From: Fidelibacterota bacterium | GTDB taxonomy: Bacteria > Fidelibacterota > Fidelibacteria > Fidelibacterales > Fidelibacteraceae | Reading direction: 5' to 3' | Assembly: GCA_023134755.1 (NCBI GenBank) | Contig: JAGLUM010000055.1 | Span: 1-5,074, forward strand | DNA length: 5,074 bases | Part shown: one piece after another, positions 1 through 5,074 of the stretch | Layout of the letters: each line of letters opens with the position of its first letter | Position numbering within the stretch: the first letter of the stretch is position 1 | Notes under the pieces: generated by a model | Told to the model about the DNA's origin: nothing | The model's database searches: none | The model's input: the letters and a program-made list of their open reading frames with translations, nothing else | Translations under genes and position numbers: made by a program

Positions 1-39
1 GTATACCAAAAAATCGTTACGTGCTTCTAAAAAAGTCAT
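1..39 (-). CDS. Start of a downstream gene cut by the window edge; possibly a Xer-type tyrosine recombinase
   Basis: Thirteen codons are visible from an ATG at 39-37, reading MTFLEARNDFLVY with no stop before the edge. The start is supported by GGAG with a 7-base spacer, the best-looking ribosome binding site near the left end, and by the 35 bp gap after the rluD stop in the same direction. The short stretch resembles the opening helix of the N-terminal core-binding domain of XerC/XerD recombinases, which often begin with a similar 'FLxYL' pattern before a 'S/KxNTLxxY' segment. Thirteen residues are too few to name the gene; the existence of a start is better supported than the family. Confidence 0.55.
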   Translation of the reverse strand, partial: MTFLEARNDFLVY

Positions 40-46
40 TATGGTA

Positions 47-50
47 CTCC
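47..50 (-). promoter_or_regulatory. Shine-Dalgarno site for the partial gene at the left edge
   Basis: The minus strand reads GGAG, then 7 bases, then ATG at 39-37. It lies in the 35 bp gap after rluD and is the main reason to accept a gene start here. There is no terminator-like hairpin with a T-run in this gap, so read-through from rluD is likely. Confidence 0.6.
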
Positions 51-74
51 ATAAATAGGAAAACCAACCTTAGC

Positions 75-1103
75 TTACACAGATACGGTATTTTCCCGAA
101 GATATTTCAATAGGGCATTCATGTCGTCCGGTAAAGGGGCAACAACAGACATAGGTTCGCGGGATATCGGATGATCGAAACACATTTCAGAACAATGCAG
201 CGCTTGCCGGTCCATTATATCCAGTAAATGAGTCTCCATATCCCGGTAACGGGGAAAAATGCTGCCGGGTTTCCATGTTCGTCCCCCGTACATTGTATCT
301 CCGAAAACAGGATGTCCCAAATCGCTCATATGTACCCGAATTTGATGCGTACGTCCGGTCATGATTTGAATACGTACCAAGCTCATAAAATCAAAGGACT
401 CCAAAACCTCATAGCGCGTTTCAGCATATTTTCCCATACGTTCGTCATCATAGGCGGCATATTTTTGTCTGTCTTTTTTATGGCGACCGATATTCTTGAT
501 AATTACACCGGTTTTTTCTTTAAATGTTCCCTGGACCAGGGCAATATAGAATTTTTCGATTTGCCGATGCTCAAATTTACGTGCCATCAAATTATGAGTA
601 GTGTTGTTCTTTGCTGCAATAATTGCTCCGGAAGTATCTTTGTCAAGTCGATGTACGATCCCGGGTCTGTATTCACCTCCGACATTGGACAACGTTGTGC
701 AACGGTGCGCCAGGGCATTTACCAGCGTCCCTGTACGATTGCCTACTGCGGGATGAACCACCAATCCCGGCGGTTTGTTAATTACAATTAAATCGTCATC
801 TTCAAAGATAACATCCAGAGGAATGTTTTCCGGTTCCACTGCAAGCGGTATAAAACGCGGAATGCGGACAGTGATCATATCTTTCGGGGCAACTTTATAG
901 GATGATTTTTTTGCAATACTGCGGTTAACGGTGATCAGTTCGCGATCGATGAGTTCTTTTACTTTTGTACGTGATATATCCTTGATGGATTCAGAAACAA
1001 AGGTATCAATACGGGTTGGCTTTTGGGCTGCCCGTACTGCAATACAATAGGTGTCATACCCGTCTGCTTCTATAAAAAGGGTATCGTCTATCTTAATCGG
1101 CAT
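75..1103 (-). CDS. rluD: RluD/RluA-family 23S rRNA pseudouridine synthase
   Basis: Isomerises specific uridines to pseudouridine in RNA; RluD itself modifies helix 69 of 23S rRNA (1911, 1915 and 1917 in E. coli numbering). The 342 residues hold an S4 RNA-binding domain at about 30-80, opening with RIDTF and containing LIDRELITVN at 51-60, then the catalytic domain from about 97 onward. VINKPPGLVVHPAVGN at 107-122 is a family signature; HRLDKDTSG at 151-159 contains the catalytic Asp154; TGRTHQIRVH at 249-258 is the conserved active-site support motif. Length and domain order fit RluD (about 326 residues in E. coli) better than the shorter RluA, but RluC-like specificity cannot be excluded from sequence alone. 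The ATG lies inside the 3' end of lspA, 11 bases after a weak AAGGAA; the next in-frame ATG is at residue 76, well inside the S4 domain, so this start is the sensible one. Translation is probably coupled to lspA. Confidence 0.93.
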   Translation of the reverse strand: MPIKIDDTLFIEADGYDTYCIAVRAAQKPTRIDTFVSESIKDISRTKVKELIDRELITVNRSIAKKSSYKVAPKDMITVRIPRFIPLAVEPENIPLDVIFEDDDLIVINKPPGLVVHPAVGNRTGTLVNALAHRCTTLSNVGGEYRPGIVHRLDKDTSGAIIAAKNNTTHNLMARKFEHRQIEKFYIALVQGTFKEKTGVIIKNIGRHKKDRQKYAAYDDERMGKYAETRYEVLESFDFMSLVRIQIMTGRTHQIRVHMSDLGHPVFGDTMYGGRTWKPGSIFPRYRDMETHLLDIMDRQALHCSEMCFDHPISREPMSVVAPLPDDMNALLKYLRENTVSV

Positions 1104-1635
1104 TTGTATTTGTTTTCCTTTTACTGCGTTTCATTTTAATATCTTCCGCGATGGTAAAGATCAAATATAAACCAACACCTACCGTAATACAAGAATCGGC
1201 GACATTAAAAATCGCAAAGGGATTAAAAGGCCAAAATCCAAAATCGACCATAATAAAATCAGTTACCTGGCCTCGGGTAAAACGATCGATAAAATTTCCA
1301 ATCGCGCCGGCAAAAATAATGGTGAACGCAATATAATTGATCCAGCTTTTGGGGTTTTCTTTAATTATTCTATAGAAAAAATACAGAATGAAAACCAAAG
1401 CAAAAATTGATATATATTTTAAAAATGGTATGGGCATACTAAATGCCACACCAGTGTTTTCAGCATGAGTAAAGCTCAACCAGTCGCCGGCCACCTTGAT
1501 ATCTTGCCATGAATAATAATCAGCCATTGGCATTTTTTCTCGTATCCAATTCTTGCTCCATATATCAAGTCCGACCAATCCCACAAAGAAGATCAAACAA
1601 ATAATAAGCAGAAAGATCTTTTGACGTTTATTCAT
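1093..1635 (-). CDS. lspA: Lipoprotein signal peptidase II
   Basis: Polytopic inner-membrane aspartyl protease that removes the signal peptide from prolipoproteins after diacylglyceryl transfer to the lipobox cysteine. The 180 residues show the family pattern: TM1 at about 7-27 running into LDIWSK at 23-28 (usually DQxTK), AENTGVAFS at 58-66, TM2 at about 72-90, TM3 at about 101-115, GNFIDRF at 113-119, VTDFI at 124-128 with catalytic Asp126, FNVADSCI at 143-150 with catalytic Asp147, and TM4 at about 148-163. The key residues look intact, so an active enzyme is expected. It is slightly longer than the usual 150-170 residues, partly because of a basic C-terminal tail (KMKRSKRK at 167-174). 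A weak GGAA lies 6 bases before the ATG. The stop overlaps the start of rluD by 11 bp in a different frame. No lipoprotein substrate is encoded in the window. Confidence 0.96.
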   Translation of the reverse strand: MNKRQKIFLLIICLIFFVGLVGLDIWSKNWIREKMPMADYYSWQDIKVAGDWLSFTHAENTGVAFSMPIPFLKYISIFALVFILYFFYRIIKENPKSWINYIAFTIIFAGAIGNFIDRFTRGQVTDFIMVDFGFWPFNPFAIFNVADSCITVGVGLYLIFTIAEDIKMKRSKRKTNTNAD

Positions 1636-1648
1636 ATACTATTCCGTT

Positions 1649-3736
1649 TTATTTTATAGTTTTTTTTAAATAACTATTCAGGAGTGTTGGAAGCAATGAC
1701 AAACTCAGAAACATTGAAAGCATCATGGTCACCCATATCATAATAGAAACATGAAGATGGAAGGCCAATGGCGACGTAACCAGCGCGGCCACACCGATTG
1801 TCAATCCCAGGGCATTGGTCACGACCGGGCGCGCGACATAATTAAAGGCAAGGTCTACATTTTTAAGTTTGAGTGCAACGGAAGTTAAGTGCACCGCATA
1901 ATCCACTCCAACCCCAATCGTAATACTGAAAACTATCGCAGTAAAAAGGGTTAATGATAAACCAGAAAGCCCTAGAAAACCATAAAGAAATAAAGTAGTA
2001 ATAAGTATCGGAACGAGGGAGATCAATACCGGTATCAATTTACGGAAAGTAATAAAAAGCAAAATAAACATGATAACAACCGATAATATCAGAGTGTTTT
2101 TCAGATTTTCTATCATATCCTGATTGAGGTCATCCATGATATAGGATATACCTGTAACGACAATAGACGCCCCGGATATATCAGCGGACTGAGCGATTTG
2201 CTGCATTCCGGACAAGCTTGCATGATTTATGTCAAAAGGAAAAACGGTCATTTTTACGGCTTCCTCTTCCAGGTTAATCATATACTGCAACGGCAGATCG
2301 TTTTGTTCCAGGAGATCACTGATAATGGTACGTTCGGATGAAAATAAACGCAACATATGCAGCAAAGGACTATCAACAATTTGATCAATGGTCTCATAGG
2401 GGGATATTACCTTTCCGAATTGTCGTAAGCTGTCGCTAAGCAAGGCTATCCCGGATTTAAGATTTTCATCCAGGATATCGTTTTCATGCTGAATATAAAC
2501 ATAAACGGGCAAGCTGCCGCCCAATACTTCGGTAATGGTTTCTGCGCTTTGTGCCACATCCGTTGATCGCTTGAACATCGATAGTTGATTAAAATCGGTT
2601 TTTACCAAAGGGGACCCCCAAAGGGCCATAGCGATAATAAGTATTGTCAGTATATAGGTGGGAACTCCCCAGAGTTTCTTTAATCCTTGTCCTGTGATGA
2701 GTGGGGGACGGGTGATTGGTTTAAAGTTAATGACATTTATTAGGAAAAGCGGCAGCACGAACCATGCGGCAATACCAGCGAAAGCAATTCCAATGGCGGT
2801 AAATACGGCTAGCTCCCGAACAGCGCTGGTATTCATAATAAGTAGGGATAAAAAACCACCTATTGAAGTTACTGCAGTAATGATCATAGGTACACCAACC
2901 AACTGTAGGGCAGCACTTACGGCTTCTTTTTTTCTTTTTCCACCACTTAGTGACTCCAGATAATGCGAAATAAAATGCAGTCCGTTTGCACTACCTATCA
3001 CAATAGTAAATATGGGTGCTGTTGCCGTAATAATTGAGACTTCTTTACCTATCCAGCCTGCAAATCCAAGTGCCCACATAGCACCGATAATCGCAGGTAT
3101 TATTGACATTAGTGTTGCTTTCATGGAACGCATCTGTAGGCCAAAGACCATAAAGAGAAGAAAAGCAGAAATAAAAGGATGATACAATAAAAGCTGCATG
3201 ACAAAATCGACAAGTCGTTTTTGTAAAAAGGCAGTTCCGGTAATATCATAGGGAATTCCTGTGTCCGCCAATAGCGATTCAATTTGATAGATATCATGCT
3301 GGCTCAAGGAACTGTCAGCAAATAATGACATGAATACTTTCCATTCTCCCTCATGCAATTTTAATGAGGAAATTTCACTTGAAAAACCCTGATCAACAAT
3401 CTGATGGTTTACTACAGGACTAATGATATAAGCAATGCCCGGGAGTGCGGAAAGGGTATCGTGTAGATTAACAATTGTGTTGCATGTTTGTTCATCCAGG
3501 GAATCTTTTTGTGTATGCAGTAAGACGATCAGTTCGTCACCATTTTCAAAGACGCGGTTCATTTCATCAAAGGCAGTCTTTGATGGCGAATGATTTGGCA
3601 TGAAGATCATAAGATCAGGATTGATCCTAAGCTGGAGAATACCGGCAACACTCAGAAGCATGAGCAAAACAAACAATACAAAAAAAGGCTTGCGGCCCTT
3701 TTCCATAATGTTTGAGAAACGTTGATAAAATGGCAT
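1649..3736 (-). CDS. RND-superfamily transporter of the MMPL/HAE3 type (putative lipid or hydrophobe exporter)
   Basis: A 695-residue inner-membrane protein with the duplicated RND layout: TM1 at about 17-37, an extracytoplasmic domain at about 38-184, TM2-TM6 at about 185-335, TM7 at about 357-375, a second extracytoplasmic domain at about 376-546, and TM8-TM12 at about 547-687. The second half carries IGVGVDYAVHL at 607-617, the typical MMPL TM10 motif whose Asp612-Tyr613 would serve the proton relay. The matching TM4 site reads IGSANGLHF at 247-255, with Ala250 where the Asp would align. The size and two loops of about 150-170 residues match single-chain exporters such as the HAE3 family (which includes HpnN) rather than AcrB-type pumps of about 1,000 residues; no periplasmic adaptor or outer-membrane partner lies in the window. 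The first ATG is used, preceded by only a weak purine-rich stretch. The gene sits 21 bp after the acyltransferase and 13 bp before lspA, which suggests but does not prove a lipid substrate. Confidence 0.88.
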   Translation of the reverse strand: MPFYQRFSNIMEKGRKPFFVLFVLLMLLSVAGILQLRINPDLMIFMPNHSPSKTAFDEMNRVFENGDELIVLLHTQKDSLDEQTCNTIVNLHDTLSALPGIAYIISPVVNHQIVDQGFSSEISSLKLHEGEWKVFMSLFADSSLSQHDIYQIESLLADTGIPYDITGTAFLQKRLVDFVMQLLLYHPFISAFLLFMVFGLQMRSMKATLMSIIPAIIGAMWALGFAGWIGKEVSIITATAPIFTIVIGSANGLHFISHYLESLSGGKRKKEAVSAALQLVGVPMIITAVTSIGGFLSLLIMNTSAVRELAVFTAIGIAFAGIAAWFVLPLFLINVINFKPITRPPLITGQGLKKLWGVPTYILTILIIAMALWGSPLVKTDFNQLSMFKRSTDVAQSAETITEVLGGSLPVYVYIQHENDILDENLKSGIALLSDSLRQFGKVISPYETIDQIVDSPLLHMLRLFSSERTIISDLLEQNDLPLQYMINLEEEAVKMTVFPFDINHASLSGMQQIAQSADISGASIVVTGISYIMDDLNQDMIENLKNTLILSVVIMFILLFITFRKLIPVLISLVPILITTLFLYGFLGLSGLSLTLFTAIVFSITIGVGVDYAVHLTSVALKLKNVDLAFNYVARPVVTNALGLTIGVAALVTSPLAFHLHVSIMIWVTMMLSMFLSLSLLPTLLNSYLKKTIK

Positions 3737-3757
3737 GGCTTTACTTGATTTTAGAGG

Positions 3758-4483
3758 TTAAGAATGCATTTTTTCCAGATGCCCATGCATAAGATGGTAA
3801 CAACGGTCCATCAAAGCATGACGATCATCATAGGTGTATTTACTTGTATCAATAGGTAGAAGAATATCAAGTTCAATGTCAACCCGGTTGAATAATTTGC
3901 TTTCAGGAGGCATCATTTCTCGCGGGCCTTTCATAACAACAGGTAATATTGGAAATTTATTATTAATAGCCATCACAAATGCTCCCATGCGGAAAGGAGC
4001 TAAAAGTGTATCTTTAAAGCGGCTGCCTTCCGGGAAGACCATAAGAGAAATTCCTTCTTTTTTAAGAAGCTCGAAACTTTCATTCAAATGATTTATAGAG
4101 CGCCCCTTTATTTTGTTATCTACAAAAATGAATCCGGAACTCTTCATTGCAGCGCCGATAATGAATTTATTTCGTAATTCTTCTTTAGCGACTATGCGCA
4201 TGGGAATGGGAATTTTCCCAAGTATAAAAAATGCATCCACAGTACTTTCGTGATTTGCGATCACAATATACGATTGTCCGGGAACAATATTTTCCAATCC
4301 GTTTACGCTTATTTTTCCAGGCACGGCCAGTGAATTCCATTTTCCCCAGGCAGAAATCAGTTTATTATAAAACGACACCCGCTTAATAAAAAATGAGCAC
4401 AGAACAATAGCTCCGCCGATAAAAATATTGCCCAGATAAGCGTGAATATATATGTAAATACTTCGGAGGTATTTCCTAAACAT
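3758..4483 (-). CDS. PlsC-family 1-acyl-sn-glycerol-3-phosphate acyltransferase
   Basis: Likely moves an acyl chain from acyl-ACP or acyl-CoA to lysophosphatidic acid, giving phosphatidic acid at the cytoplasmic membrane. I take the ATG at 4483 as start (241 aa): GAAGGA lies 7 bases upstream, inside the last serS codons. A frame extension to a TTG at 4498 would add five residues and overlap serS, but has no better ribosome binding site. Counting from the ATG, about residues 10-35 form a hydrophobic N-terminal membrane anchor. Motif I is NHESTVD at 77-83, giving the HX4D catalytic pair His78 and Asp83. Motif II is GFIFVDN at 117-123, motif III is FPEGSR at 150-155, and motif IV is around ILPVV at 179-183. 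The length is normal for the family. In motif II the residue after Asp, usually Arg, is Asn123. Related LPLAT enzymes acylate ornithine lipids, aryl polyenes or other acceptors, so the exact substrate is inferred; the family is secure. Confidence 0.9.
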   Translation of the reverse strand: MFRKYLRSIYIYIHAYLGNIFIGGAIVLCSFFIKRVSFYNKLISAWGKWNSLAVPGKISVNGLENIVPGQSYIVIANHESTVDAFFILGKIPIPMRIVAKEELRNKFIIGAAMKSSGFIFVDNKIKGRSINHLNESFELLKKEGISLMVFPEGSRFKDTLLAPFRMGAFVMAINNKFPILPVVMKGPREMMPPESKLFNRVDIELDILLPIDTSKYTYDDRHALMDRCYHLMHGHLEKMHS

Positions 4484-4487
4484 ATTT

Positions 4488-5074
<587 letters not shown>

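Noticed and set aside
228..791. A 187-codon open frame on the plus strand, opposite rluD
   Set aside because: It lies wholly antisense to a gene with intact catalytic motifs, shows no recognisable domain, and its Cys- and Ser-rich composition looks like reverse-strand translation. It is best explained as a chance open frame.
1151..1336. A 61-codon plus-strand frame opposite lspA
   Set aside because: Short, antisense to the catalytic region of lspA, and rich in Lys, Ile and Pro as expected from reversed membrane-protein codons.
2658..2963. A 101-codon plus-strand frame opposite the RND transporter
   Set aside because: It is antisense to conserved membrane segments of the transporter, has no family resemblance and no clear ribosome binding site.
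3737..3757. A promoter or terminator between the acyltransferase and the RND gene
   Set aside because: The 21-base gap has no hairpin with a T-run and is too short for a convincing -35/-10 pair; read-through is the simpler reading.
3834..4091. An 85-codon plus-strand frame opposite the acyltransferase
   Set aside because: Antisense shadow of motifs III and IV of the acyltransferase, with no independent support.

Overview
The window is a compact block of bacterial genes, all read from the minus strand, so transcription runs from high to low coordinates. In that order it holds the 3' part of serS (seryl-tRNA synthetase), a PlsC-type 1-acylglycerol-3-phosphate acyltransferase, an RND/MMPL-family membrane transporter of about 700 residues, lspA (lipoprotein signal peptidase II), an RluD-type 23S rRNA pseudouridine synthase, and the first 13 codons of a sixth gene cut by the left edge. 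Gaps are 4, 21, 13 and 35 bp, and lspA and rluD overlap by 11 bp. I see no terminator-like hairpin and no convincing internal promoter. The set therefore looks like one operon or part of one, with its promoter beyond the right edge.

Region by region: 4488-5074 is serS, running off the right edge. 3758-4483 is the acyltransferase, whose best start is an ATG just after the serS stop, with its ribosome binding site inside the last serS codons. 1649-3736 is the transporter. 1093-1635 is lspA. 75-1103 is rluD. 1-39 is the start of another gene behind a good Shine-Dalgarno sequence. No gap reaches 300 bases.

The source is a bacterium with moderately AT-rich DNA. LspA, a PlsC-like enzyme and an HAE3/MMPL-like RND protein together fit a diderm with lipoproteins and active envelope lipid traffic. 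Something in or near the FCB group (Bacteroidota, Ignavibacteria, Marinimicrobia and relatives) is my impression from protein style only; sequence alone does not settle it.

Three of the six genes concern the envelope: acyltransferase (phospholipid synthesis), RND protein (probable export of a lipid or other hydrophobic molecule) and LspA (lipoprotein maturation). They are flanked by translation genes, serS and rluD. The lspA-rluD pairing is a common bacterial arrangement; the acyltransferase-RND pair upstream of it is the more informative part. I found no evidence of a novel defence system, mobile element, CRISPR array, RNA gene or other undescribed system. The window reads as ordinary chromosomal housekeeping DNA with a few details worth checking.
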